Part shown: one piece after another, positions 28,529 to 37,333 of the stretch
Numbering within the stretch: position 1 is the stretch's first letter
Layout: the number at the start of each line of letters is the position of its first letter
Assembly (NCBI GenBank): GCA_964007875.1
Contig: CAXGAH010000003.1
Span: forward strand, 62,001 to 126,000
Length of the DNA: 64,000 nt
Direction: 5' to 3'
Origin: UBA1275 sp002323515
GTDB lineage: Bacteria; Bacteroidota; Rhodothermia; Balneolales; Balneolaceae
Program-made: the position numbers and the translations under genes
Notes under the pieces: generated by a model
Databases searched by the model: none
Seen by the model: only the letters and a program-made list of their open reading frames with translations
Told to the model about the DNA's origin: nothing

Positions 28529-28945
28529 CTAATACGAACTTTGTTCGGTTGCCATCACCAGCTTTAATTGTAAGGCTTTTCCAATATTCAATACCCGTAC
28601 TGCATCATCAACTTTTGCATCTTTGTCGGCCCTTAGGACGATCATTCCTTCAGGCTTAGTATTGCGCGATTCACGAATAGCTAAAGCTAATTCACCCTGA
28701 GCCGTCAAATTGCCATCAACGTAAAATTGCCCCTCTTTGGTGATTGCGACAGATATATAATCTTGCTGGGTGACCGATGAAGTTTCGGCTTTTGGGATAT
28801 TAACCTGTATTCCAAAATTACTCACAAATGACGAGGTTAATAAAAAGAAAATGAGTAACAGAAGTACAATATCGGTTAAGGACGACTGTGAAAACAGCGA
28901 AAGAGGGGCTAAGCGCTTATCATCTCGACGAAAATTTCTAGCCAT
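28529..28945 (-). CDS. exbD: ExbD/TolR family biopolymer transport protein
   Basis: Started at ATG 28945 (MARNFRRDDKR), giving 138 residues; an in-frame ATG 63 bases upstream would overlap exbB and add unlikely sequence. The protein has one transmembrane helix (about 22-42) with the conserved aspartate in LTDIVLLLLIFF, and a periplasmic domain with ILRADKDAKVDDAV-like sequence (IVLRADKDAKV). With ExbB it forms the proton-driven motor. The gap to exbB is 10 bases. Confidence 0.93.
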   Translation of the reverse strand: MARNFRRDDKRLAPLSLFSQSSLTDIVLLLLIFFLLTSSFVSNFGIQVNIPKAETSSVTQQDYISVAITKEGQFYVDGNLTAQGELALAIRESRNTKPEGMIVLRADKDAKVDDAVRVLNIGKALQLKLVMATEQSSY

Positions 28946-28955
28946 AATGTATGCT

Positions 28956-29678
28956 CTACTTTTTGGTGGCTGGGGTTTGTAGTAAGTCGATGAAATCAGC
29001 GGAGGCATTTTCTAGTTCAAAAATCGACCGATTTATTTTACCCAATAAAAAATTATAGAAACCGAAGGCAATTAAACCAACCATAAGACCTGCAGCCGTC
29101 GTGATTAAAGCCTCCCAAATTCCTCCGGCTAATGCGCTGGGATTTACATTTCCCTGCAATGATTGGATATCCATAAAGGCTTCAATCATACCTGTAACCG
29201 TACCTGTGAAACCCAATAGGGGAGCTACCCCAGCTATGGTCGCTAGCCAATTCATTTTCTTCTCTAAAAAGAATATCTCTTTCTTGCCTGCATTATCTAT
29301 AGCATCTTCTATGTCGCGTAACGATCGGCCCAATCGCTTGATACCTGCCTTGATAATTCGAGCCAATGGCTTATCAAATGTATCACAATACTGTATCGCT
29401 TGATCCTGTTTACCGGACTTTAGCATGGATTCAATAGCTGCCAAAAAAGCGGCTGTGTCTGTCTTCGTTCTACCAAGTGCGCTCCAACGTTCCGCAATCA
29501 CATAAATAGCTAAAAAGAGCAAAATCAAAATTGGAATCATTAGCACACCGCCTTCAACCATCAAATCGAAAAAGCTAATGCTTCCAGGCTTCATTATACT
29601 GGTTAATGAGTCCACCATCGCGCTATCTTGCATTTGGAAGGTAAGGGTTCTGATTGATAAATTTGCAAATAGAGTCAT
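28956..29678 (-). CDS. exbB: ExbB/TolQ/MotA proton channel family protein
   Basis: A 240-residue inner-membrane protein with three membrane helices: about 44-62 (GGVLMIPILILLFLAIYVIA), about 147-170 (ATIAGVAPLLGFTGTVTGMI) and about 185-210 (ITTAAGLMVGLIAFGFYNFL). The APLLGFTGTVTGMIEAF motif is diagnostic. It forms a pentameric proton channel around ExbD. First gene of exbB-exbD-tonB and 12 bases after the HU-SPOR gene. ExbB rather than TolQ is favoured by the adjacent TonB. Confidence 0.93.
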   Translation of the reverse strand: MTLFANLSIRTLTFQMQDSAMVDSLTSIMKPGSISFFDLMVEGGVLMIPILILLFLAIYVIAERWSALGRTKTDTAAFLAAIESMLKSGKQDQAIQYCDTFDKPLARIIKAGIKRLGRSLRDIEDAIDNAGKKEIFFLEKKMNWLATIAGVAPLLGFTGTVTGMIEAFMDIQSLQGNVNPSALAGGIWEALITTAAGLMVGLIAFGFYNFLLGKINRSIFELENASADFIDLLQTPATKK

Positions 29679-29689
29679 AGGTAATGCAA

Positions 29690-31114
29690 TTAGATTTTAG
29701 TAATAAAGTAATCCTCGATAATTTCTTTGGGAAGTTCCTTAGCCACTTCAAGGGCCTGTTCAACCGTCGAAAACTGCCCTATACTAACGCGCCACATTAA
29801 CCCAAAGCGACTTGAATTAACGGGCGAAAGTAAACTTCGATATCCAGCAGAGCGATATAGTTCATATTTTTTCATTGCACTCTGACGATTGGAAAGTGAA
29901 AAAAGCACCATAGTGTATCCATCATTTGCTCTGGCATCGACCTCTCCCGTAAGCCCATATCGAAGTTGATCTACCGGAATTTCCGCCACATTTTTAGCCA
30001 TAATTGGTGCGCTCACTACTGAGTCGGTGTTTATTCTTGAAGCAATATTTTCTGGGCTAATTATAGAACTTTCTTCATTCATGACCATAGTACCTGAAGC
30101 TTCCCCCTTTTGGCTATTTTTCTCATTATGTAGTGCAGCAGACAGTTGCTGCTCTTCACTAATTGAGTTAGAATCCATGGCCTCAGTTACATTCAATTGT
30201 TCCGTCCCAGAGTCCCCCACTAACATAGCAGGTTCGTCGAGTATAGGCTTTAGGTAAAATTGCCATCCCGCTATCATTGCAGCAATAAAAACAACCCCTA
30301 TTCCTATAATAATTGGAGTAGGATTAGACCTTTTTGTTTTTTTAGGACTTCGTAATGAGGCGGTTCGTTTTGCTATTCGAGCCTTGACTTCATCGTCGTT
30401 GTCGACTTCGGGTTCTACTTGAACTTCGACTTCAGACACGGGACCATCAGTAAGATCAACTTCTTCTTCAGGTTCATGTTCCTGCTCAGGATCAGGACCC
30501 ACTTCGGGTTCAGTGTTGTCAACGGCTTCTAGATCTTCTTCAGAATCAGGTTCTTCATCGACTACTGATTCTTGCTCTTCCTCAGACTCGTTGTCGACTT
30601 CAGGTTCTAGTTGAATTTCGACTTCAGACATGAGACCATCAGTAAGATCAACTTCTTCTTCAGGTTCATGTTCCTGCTCAGGATCAGGACCCACTTCGGG
30701 TTCAGTGTTGTCAACGGCTTCTAGATCTTCTTCAGAATCAGGTTCTTCATCGACTACTGATTCTTGCTCTTCCTCAGGCTCGTTGTCGACTTCGGGTTCT
30801 ACTTGAACTTCGGGTTCGTCTTCGACTTCGTTTTCCTCATCTTCCTCTATACCCACATTAAAATCATCGGATACAACAATGGGCTGCATACCGGCATACT
30901 TGTAATTAATTTCAATAGCGAAGGAGGGTTCTAATTCTAGAGAAATCCTGAAAATATCTTTTTTTAACGTTCCAAGACCGGTTAGTTGGACTGAAGCGGT
31001 TTCGTTTAGCTCATTGTTTAGGTGAATAGAAAATTCACGTAATAATTCCTGTGATTCCTGATCAGAAATAGACAATTCCCGCGCAACGTACTGTATAAAA
31101 TCTAACTGCTTCAT
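29690..31114 (-). CDS. HU-fold/SPOR domain membrane protein with acidic repeats
   Basis: A 474-residue protein. Residues 1-75 resemble the HU-CCDC81 type of the HU fold (DFIQYVARELS, then LTGLGTLKK). Residues about 90-240 are almost pure Glu/Asp/Pro/Val, containing two near-identical 64-residue repeats. A transmembrane helix (about 270-290, TPIIIGIGVVFIAAMIAGW) leads to a periplasmic region and a C-terminal SPOR domain (about 400-474) that would bind denuded peptidoglycan. The family is typical of Bacteroidota and probably links envelope and division. Its ATG overlaps the stop of the upstream HU-like gene (ATGA), implying translational coupling. Confidence 0.85.
   Translation of the reverse strand: MKQLDFIQYVARELSISDQESQELLREFSIHLNNELNETASVQLTGLGTLKKDIFRISLELEPSFAIEINYKYAGMQPIVVSDDFNVGIEEDEENEVEDEPEVQVEPEVDNEPEEEQESVVDEEPDSEEDLEAVDNTEPEVGPDPEQEHEPEEEVDLTDGLMSEVEIQLEPEVDNESEEEQESVVDEEPDSEEDLEAVDNTEPEVGPDPEQEHEPEEEVDLTDGPVSEVEVQVEPEVDNDDEVKARIAKRTASLRSPKKTKRSNPTPIIIGIGVVFIAAMIAGWQFYLKPILDEPAMLVGDSGTEQLNVTEAMDSNSISEEQQLSAALHNEKNSQKGEASGTMVMNEESSIISPENIASRINTDSVVSAPIMAKNVAEIPVDQLRYGLTGEVDARANDGYTMVLFSLSNRQSAMKKYELYRSAGYRSLLSPVNSSRFGLMWRVSIGQFSTVEQALEVAKELPKEIIEDYFITKI
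30401..30796. repeat. 192-base tandem repeat, two copies plus a partial third, inside the HU-SPOR gene
   Basis: Units begin at 30401 and 30593, with a partial third from 30785; spacing is exactly 192 bases (64 codons). About 140 bases in the middle of each copy appear identical, so duplication is recent. The repeats encode the acidic Glu/Pro linker and preserve the frame. Copy number could vary between strains. Confidence 0.9.
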
Positions 31115-31317
31115 TCCCTTTCCCCTAATTCTTCAGAGCTAAACTGTACGGTATCTTTAGGAGGATGAGCAACCGTTCTCCCTTTTTCGTCACGGGAAAT
31201 GTGCTGCGGTTCATGAATTCGACTAAATGTTCCTATTCCTTCTAACAGAACCGATTCACTTGCCAACAATCGCTCCTTAATGAGAGCTGAAATTTTTTCT
31301 ATCTGATGTTCATCCAT
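31111..31317 (-). CDS. Small HU-like protein
   Basis: A 68-residue protein whose core (ALIKERLLASESVLLEGIGTF then DEKGRTVAHPPKDTVQFSS) matches the helix-turn and beta-arm start of the HU/IHF fold, as in the N-terminal domain of the next gene. Truncated relative to HU (about 90). It overlaps the HU-SPOR gene by four bases. A partner subunit for the HU-SPOR protein is a reasonable inference; DNA binding is not certain. Confidence 0.7.
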   Translation of the reverse strand: MDEHQIEKISALIKERLLASESVLLEGIGTFSRIHEPQHISRDEKGRTVAHPPKDTVQFSSEELGERE

Positions 31318-31328
31318 TCTAACTAATC

Positions 31329-33113
31329 CTAAAATTCAAAGCTTATACCGCCAAATAAATGTAATGGCGCTTCCTGAAATCCCTGCCACCATTCATAACG
31401 CTGAGAAAGCAGGTTATTTAATCTAATGTATGCACCTAAGTATTCGTTAAATGAATAACTCAGATTAGAATGTACTAAAATAAAGCCATCTAATTGCTGA
31501 GAACCAATTGCTGTTCGAGGTCCTATAATCATTGTGCTGACTCCAATTTGTAGCTTGGGGGTCATCGAATAGTTTACACTACCTTCTAATCTAATTTTTT
31601 CTTCAAAAGGTATATTTTTTTTAGAGGTTAAGCGTGGACTTCTGAGACTAATTTCTGCCGCGCCTTGAATATCCCCATCTAACCATTCAACCGTGCTACC
31701 CAAATAAAATTTAGACACCCTTGCATCGGCATAATTCAAATTATAAAATAAATCCTGCGTGTTCCCTGTTGGATTGTCCGGATTAGTAATATCCAATAGC
31801 TCTCGCTGAACATAACCAAAACGACTAATATGCTCCCACTGGAGTCCTGAATAGACTCTATTAGTTTGCATGAAATTCCAAAATACTTCTGCAGATACAC
31901 CTATATGATAGGAATGCTGTAATTGGGTAGAAGGAGTTATAAACCTATTATATTCTTGCCATTCCAATAAAGTTGGGTTTTTTAGTGCGCCCGACAACTT
32001 AGCAACCCCACCTAACTGATCGTTATAATTATAACTAAGTGTGGCATCAGGCTCTACATAGATACCGCCGTTAATCGTATCGTCTGCATAAGCCAATGAT
32101 GTCTCCAAATCCACTGACCAAGTGTAATCAATCAAGCGGGTATATCCAGCCCCAGCCCGAATGAGGTATAGCGACGTTACACTACCATCTACCTTATTCG
32201 AATGCACATCTACGCCTGATTGAAGACTCCAATATTCACGAGCTTGTTGGCCTGGCCAGCTTCGGTTTATCTGGGCCTTAATAAATGAGGAAGATACTTT
32301 ATCCTGAATAGCCATAATGGCCGAATTTAATTCGCTTTCAAAAAGACCCACTTGTACAGCGTAACTATTTTTATGGAAAGTATTTTTTTGTTCATTTAAT
32401 CGAGCAGTCCAAATTACACCCTGATTATCTTTCTTTGGAACTCCATCTAAAAGGTTTTGCATCTCATCGCTGAGAGTAAACATTCGATTAAAGTCATTAT
32501 TCAGGCTTAATTGACTCGTTAGGTTTCTATTATCAGATAGTTTTTTCGAATAGTTCACATCAACCCCTAGGTTTCTGTATCCACTGGCATTATCGAGGTA
32601 TCCAGCTGATGACTGAAAATTAGTACCCGCTCCAATTACGCCATCTTTAATCGGTGAATAATAATTTACTCTAAGCTCAGGACTCACAAACCATCCCATG
32701 CCAAGCTGACTAGTACCTTTTGGGCGCCGTGGAGTTACCCATACTATTTTGGCCGGCTCCTCTGGTCTATCTAAAGCCGTCACTGATATTCCCGAAATAG
32801 CCGCTTCTCGCGACTCTAAGAAAGGCATTCGGTTTGGATCAATTTGAAAGACTCTTGGTCTTGGATTAAAACCCAAAATAGGTTGACGTCTAAGACCAGG
32901 GAAATTAGCTTTGAACTCACTTCTAATTTCTATGTCCTGCGGATTAATCTCTGGTAGCAATGTGTTCTGTGCAGCTTGTGCAAATATGTCGGTACTCATG
33001 AACCAGATAATTAGAGCTATTGCAACTCCATATAAGGTGGAAGAAATACTGGACGATGTGAAACGGGTCACTTCTTTTTGTGCAGATTGTGGTACAATTG
33101 AATAATTATCCAT
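31329..33113 (-). CDS. Outer-membrane beta-barrel protein without a plug domain
   Basis: From ATG 33113 the protein is 594 residues; an ATG at 33140 adds nine, and longer extensions overlap the upstream gene. A signal peptide (about 25-48, GVAIALIIWFMSTDIFAQA) leads to a conserved-looking segment IEIRSEFKANFPGLRRQP and GFNPRPRVFQIDPNRMPF. Alternating amphipathic strands then run to the end, YEWWQGFQEAPLHLFGGISFEF, with terminal phenylalanine. The barrel resembles the C-terminal half of TonB-dependent receptors, but I see no plug or TonB box. It starts right at the end of the flippase-like gene. The cargo is unknown. Confidence 0.75.
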   Translation of the reverse strand: MDNYSIVPQSAQKEVTRFTSSSISSTLYGVAIALIIWFMSTDIFAQAAQNTLLPEINPQDIEIRSEFKANFPGLRRQPILGFNPRPRVFQIDPNRMPFLESREAAISGISVTALDRPEEPAKIVWVTPRRPKGTSQLGMGWFVSPELRVNYYSPIKDGVIGAGTNFQSSAGYLDNASGYRNLGVDVNYSKKLSDNRNLTSQLSLNNDFNRMFTLSDEMQNLLDGVPKKDNQGVIWTARLNEQKNTFHKNSYAVQVGLFESELNSAIMAIQDKVSSSFIKAQINRSWPGQQAREYWSLQSGVDVHSNKVDGSVTSLYLIRAGAGYTRLIDYTWSVDLETSLAYADDTINGGIYVEPDATLSYNYNDQLGGVAKLSGALKNPTLLEWQEYNRFITPSTQLQHSYHIGVSAEVFWNFMQTNRVYSGLQWEHISRFGYVQRELLDITNPDNPTGNTQDLFYNLNYADARVSKFYLGSTVEWLDGDIQGAAEISLRSPRLTSKKNIPFEEKIRLEGSVNYSMTPKLQIGVSTMIIGPRTAIGSQQLDGFILVHSNLSYSFNEYLGAYIRLNNLLSQRYEWWQGFQEAPLHLFGGISFEF

Positions 33114-33132
33114 AGTACTAAAGGTACACTTT

Positions 33133-34155
33133 TTAGACATTTTGGGCAGTAGCCTCTCGCTGTAACGAAAGAAACTTATCAATAGCCAAGGTAATGGGGG
33201 CAACAAGTATGACCATAGCCAAAGTTGCGGCATGCGTAATTGTAGCAAAAGCTAAACCTGTAGGCTCTGGTACCATGTACAATATGCCTAAACTGTAACT
33301 TATAAAATAGTGATAACTCCCTATACCACCTGGAGTCGGAATAGATAATGCAACCGCAGAGGCCATCGTTAAAATTGCGGCATCTGCCCAACCTAAGTCA
33401 AACTTTAAAGGTAGATCAAACATCCAAAATGGTATGTACATCATAGCAATATAGCCCACCCAAATGAGCACGGTATACCCCACAAATAAGAGGGGGTGTT
33501 CTAGTTTTTTAATACTCATTAAGCCTTCAACAAACTGAGCGACTATTTCTTTGATTTTTAATAACCAAGCAGAATTCAGATTGGTTTTAGTAAATCGTTT
33601 ATAGAGCACCCACCCACCCGTGATTAGCCCCGTTCCAAGCAGAATTAGTGGCCATGTATTCAAAAAAAGAGCGGAATATACTTCACTATCATCTAGATTT
33701 ACCCCTAAGAGCCGGCTTAAGGTATCTAAATCGGATAATAAAAAATAAGCGACTAAAGCCATGATTATAAGCATGGAAATAACATCAATAAAGCGCTCTA
33801 GAACAATGGTCCCTATAAGCTTTGAGTTACTTTCATGAAGTTGTTTGGCGACATACATAGGGCGGGATATTTCACCTAATCTGGGAAAGGGAATATTGAT
33901 TAAATACCCAAACATAACCCCTGCAAAAAGAGTGGACCGGTGAGCTATCAATGTAGTATCCCCTAGTAAAAGTCGCCAGCGCTCTGCCCGAATATAGTGG
34001 GAAAAAGTCAGCGCAACACCAAAGGGGACGAGCCATGACCAACCCATACCTATGGTCGCCTGTCTAAGCTCTTCGAAAGATACATTTGAAAAAGAGAGCC
34101 ACAAGAAAAAAGCTGCGAAAACTATGCCAAGGATATATTTTATTGCCTTATTCAT
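33133..34155 (-). CDS. Lysylphosphatidylglycerol synthase transmembrane/UPF0104 family membrane protein
   Basis: A 340-residue integral membrane protein with about eight helices, lacking any soluble catalytic domain. It carries the family patterns RAERWRLLLG, GRLGEISRP-like PFPRLGEISRPMYVAKQL and IPTPGGIGSYHYFISYSLG. Related proteins include the flippase half of MprF and the YbhN group, suggesting lipid translocation. Its ATG overlaps the lolA stop by eight bases, a position among lipoprotein and outer-membrane genes that supports an envelope role. Substrate unknown. Confidence 0.85.
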   Translation of the reverse strand: MNKAIKYILGIVFAAFFLWLSFSNVSFEELRQATIGMGWSWLVPFGVALTFSHYIRAERWRLLLGDTTLIAHRSTLFAGVMFGYLINIPFPRLGEISRPMYVAKQLHESNSKLIGTIVLERFIDVISMLIIMALVAYFLLSDLDTLSRLLGVNLDDSEVYSALFLNTWPLILLGTGLITGGWVLYKRFTKTNLNSAWLLKIKEIVAQFVEGLMSIKKLEHPLLFVGYTVLIWVGYIAMMYIPFWMFDLPLKFDLGWADAAILTMASAVALSIPTPGGIGSYHYFISYSLGILYMVPEPTGLAFATITHAATLAMVILVAPITLAIDKFLSLQREATAQNV

Positions 34156-34798
34156 AGCGCATATCTATTATTTCCGCATTTTCCGGGATAATTAGTTCAA
34201 ATAAATTAAAACTAACAGGGATGTATTCAACTTCAGAAAAACTGGTCTGCATACGATTGGCTCCCATATCCAAAGCGGTCAAACTTGATGGCTTAAGCTC
34301 AGAATCTATACGAATGTTCATTTGCTCAAAGGTGCTAAAAGCATCTGAACTTTGGAGATTATATTCCTGAAAATTGAGGCGCTTCTTTGTATCCACCACC
34401 TGATAGGTATTTCCAAGCCCACCAATAATTTTTGATGGGGCAAAATCGTCAAGTTCCGAATCATACTCACTGATAATAACTCGATTTCTACTACGATCCA
34501 GTACCTTAGATAAGGTTCCATCCACCACAATAATTTGACCGGCTGTCTCAATTCTATATTGCTGCCATCCTATCCAAATACTGCCTTCATTCTGTGATTT
34601 TTCCTGAGTATATGCATCGGTAAACTCATAGTTAAACTGGGCTAATAGAATTTCTCCATTCCTGACTTTATCCTGAATTAAGCTAAGATAAGTTTCCTGA
34701 GCAAGGAGGGATCCTCCCCAAAAAAGCATCATCATAAGACTTAACCAACAGCTTCTTGATACGCAAAAATAGTCAACAGATGATCGTTTAAAGATCAT
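34148..34798 (-). CDS. lolA: Outer-membrane lipoprotein carrier protein LolA
   Basis: From ATG 34798 (MIFKRSSVDYFCVSRS) the protein is 216 residues with a signal peptide (LSLMMMLFWGGSLLAQ). Starts further upstream lie deep inside ftsK and give implausible N-termini. The mature part has the LolA open-barrel pattern: GEILLAQFNYEF, GSIWIGWQQYRIET, LDRSRNRVIIS and the late SFNLFELIIPENAEIIDMRYE. LolA ferries lipoproteins across the periplasm. The start lies inside the last codons of ftsK (11-base overlap). A LolC/E-type permease is at 55024. Confidence 0.8.
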   Translation of the reverse strand: MIFKRSSVDYFCVSRSCWLSLMMMLFWGGSLLAQETYLSLIQDKVRNGEILLAQFNYEFTDAYTQEKSQNEGSIWIGWQQYRIETAGQIIVVDGTLSKVLDRSRNRVIISEYDSELDDFAPSKIIGGLGNTYQVVDTKKRLNFQEYNLQSSDAFSTFEQMNIRIDSELKPSSLTALDMGANRMQTSFSEVEYIPVSFNLFELIIPENAEIIDMRYE

Positions 34799-37325
34799 TG
34801 AGTCCATCCAATATTTCTTGGAGTTCTTCTTCGGTTTCCACCAAAACATCTCGAGCCGTACTGCCTTGATAGGGTCCCACAACACCCGCATTAAAGAGTT
34901 GATCAATAATACGTCCTGCACGGTTATACCCAATTTTTAACTTACGTTGGAGTAATGAAACCGACCCTTGCTGATGTAAAATGACTACTTTAGCAGCCGT
35001 CTCAAACATATCATCAATATCTTCTAATGGATCAGGGACTCCACCAGAAGCTTCGTCATGGACGATTGGTAAGTAAAAGGGTTCCTTATACCCAGCTTGC
35101 GAACCTATGAAGCTATTAATTCGCTCAACTTCTTCGGTGGACACAAAAGCATTTTGTATCCGGGTCATACCGGCACCATTCGTGAATAACATATCACCCA
35201 TTCCTACCAATTGATCCGCGCCACCTACATCTAGAATAGTTCTAGAATCCACCTTCGATGCCACTTGATAGGCTAAACGAGCTGGAAAGTTCGCTTTAAT
35301 AGTCCCTGTAATTACATTAACCGAGGGTCGTTGGGTTGCCACTACAAGGTGAATTCCAACAGCACGCGCTAGCTGAGCAATTCGTGCAATAGGCTCCTCT
35401 ATTTGTTTTCCAGCGGTCATCATCAAGTCGGCAAGCTCATCAATAATAACCACAATGTAAGCCAAGTGTCTATGTCCCAAATCGGTTTCAAGACCTTCTT
35501 CCTTAAACTTTTTGTTATATGCTTTTATATCGCGAACCATGCCCATTTTTAGCAAATCATAACGCTCATCCATTTCCTTGGTGACGCTATTTAACGTTTC
35601 CAGCGCTTTAGAAGTATCCGTTATAATAGGCTCATCTGAATCTGGCAACATAGCCAAAAAATGATTCTGAATGTTTCTATATAGCGATAATTCAATTTTC
35701 TTTGGGTCAATCATCACAAACTTTAGATTGTCTGGATGACATTTATACAACAAGCAAGTTATAATGGTATTAATACCTACCGACTTACCCGAGCCCGTAG
35801 CACCCGCAACCAACAAGTGTGGCATTTTGGCTAAATCCATCATGAAGACCTCATTTTCAATCGTCTTACCAAAGGCGACAGGCAAGGCCATATCGGTCTC
35901 TACAAATTTACGCGTTTTAATCACCTGCTTAATGTAAACCGTCTCGCGAGTAGTATTAGGAACCTCAATTCCCACCGCAGACTTTCCAGGTATAGGGGCT
36001 AAAATCCTAAGACCCTTAGCCGCTGTAGCCATCTTAAGGTCATTGGCATAACTCTCAATCTTACTAATCTTTACGTCTGGTGCAGGCTGCAATTCATACA
36101 AGGTCACCGTTGGACCAACAATAGCATTGATGCCTAAAATATCAATTTTATGCTGGCTTAACTTCTCCATTATAATGCGCTTATTCTCCTGAATCTCTTC
36201 CATATCTACCTCATTCCCCTCGTTTGGTGGGGTGTTTAGCAGATCAACGGTTGGAAATTGATATCGGATAACCGGCGCTTGCTTGGCTTTTTCTCTATTC
36301 TGACGATCTAACTCTTTTTCATCGGCTTGTTCCTCCTCCTCACCCACAAACACCGAAACCTCCACATCATCTATTTCTGGGGCTGATTCTGGTTTCTCAT
36401 TTTCCACATTTTTTATCAGATCTGCTCGAGAGCGAACATCTACCTTTGCCACTTCTGCTCGCTGCTGCTCCAATCGCTGCTCCTCCTCTAGCTTAGAGCG
36501 TTCAATAATTTCATCAATATCCACCTGCTCCTTTTCTTCACGAGTTGATGGTTTTGTTGATAGGGTTGCACTCGTTATTGATAGTGTTGTTTCGAGTTCT
36601 TTTTCTTCTTTGCTGCGTTCTAACTCAGTTCTTTTCTCCGCTATACGCTTCTTTCTTTCTTCTTTTTTCTGCTGCTTCAGAGCTTCTCTTTCAATTTTTT
36701 TATCCTGCTGTTTCTCTCGAAAATCATTCCACCAAAACTTAACATTATCAATGGTTTTTTGTAAATCACGATCAACAAATAACAATGCGTTTATGCTCAT
36801 AAAAACCAACAGAATAAACAATGAGGCAATACCGGTGATGTTTTGTAAGATCACAGAGATTTGGAGTCCAGCTGAACCGCTCCAATAGGCCTGCTGAGGA
36901 AAATTCCAGTTGGAATGGGTCCAACCCAGAAATGTCGAGATCAATATCATGGCCCATAAACTAAGGGCTATGGTCTGGTATTTTTCTTGAAGTGATCGCT
37001 GCCGGAACACATGCCACCCAACATAACCTAGAACAATTGAAAAGATGATACTTGAATATCCAAAGGTGATATGTATAAAAAGATAGGACAAGAAAGCTCC
37101 TAGAGGACCTAACCAATTCTGTATCATCCGGGCAGAAGCATCTGGCTTATAAATATCGGTAAATGTTAGGGTCTGAAGGTACTGATCGTCCTCTGGGGTA
37201 TACGAAACAATACATAATCCAATCAATACAGCAATAGCAATAAATGAAATCCCAATAATTTCAACCTTTCTAGCACTAGAGCTAAGGCTCCCGCTTACTG
37301 AATTATTATTGGTTTTTTTTGCCAT
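34788..37325 (-). CDS. ftsK: DNA translocase FtsK
   Basis: An 845-residue FtsK/SpoIIIE. The N-terminus has about four membrane helices (25-45, 70-95, 105-125, 150-180). A charged Arg/Glu-rich linker (about 200-360) follows, then the alpha/beta motor with Walker A GATGSGKSVGINT (about 505-517), Walker B VVIIDELADLMM and the VATQRPSVNVITG motif. It closes with a gamma winged-helix domain (LLQRKLKIGYNRAGRIIDQL). It pumps chromosome ends apart at the division septum. Followed by overlapping lolA, preceded by comB. Confidence 0.95.
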   Translation of the reverse strand: MAKKTNNNSVSGSLSSSARKVEIIGISFIAIAVLIGLCIVSYTPEDDQYLQTLTFTDIYKPDASARMIQNWLGPLGAFLSYLFIHITFGYSSIIFSIVLGYVGWHVFRQRSLQEKYQTIALSLWAMILISTFLGWTHSNWNFPQQAYWSGSAGLQISVILQNITGIASLFILLVFMSINALLFVDRDLQKTIDNVKFWWNDFREKQQDKKIEREALKQQKKEERKKRIAEKRTELERSKEEKELETTLSITSATLSTKPSTREEKEQVDIDEIIERSKLEEEQRLEQQRAEVAKVDVRSRADLIKNVENEKPESAPEIDDVEVSVFVGEEEEQADEKELDRQNREKAKQAPVIRYQFPTVDLLNTPPNEGNEVDMEEIQENKRIIMEKLSQHKIDILGINAIVGPTVTLYELQPAPDVKISKIESYANDLKMATAAKGLRILAPIPGKSAVGIEVPNTTRETVYIKQVIKTRKFVETDMALPVAFGKTIENEVFMMDLAKMPHLLVAGATGSGKSVGINTIITCLLYKCHPDNLKFVMIDPKKIELSLYRNIQNHFLAMLPDSDEPIITDTSKALETLNSVTKEMDERYDLLKMGMVRDIKAYNKKFKEEGLETDLGHRHLAYIVVIIDELADLMMTAGKQIEEPIARIAQLARAVGIHLVVATQRPSVNVITGTIKANFPARLAYQVASKVDSRTILDVGGADQLVGMGDMLFTNGAGMTRIQNAFVSTEEVERINSFIGSQAGYKEPFYLPIVHDEASGGVPDPLEDIDDMFETAAKVVILHQQGSVSLLQRKLKIGYNRAGRIIDQLFNAGVVGPYQGSTARDVLVETEEELQEILDGLNDL

Positions 37326-37333
37326 CTATCTAT

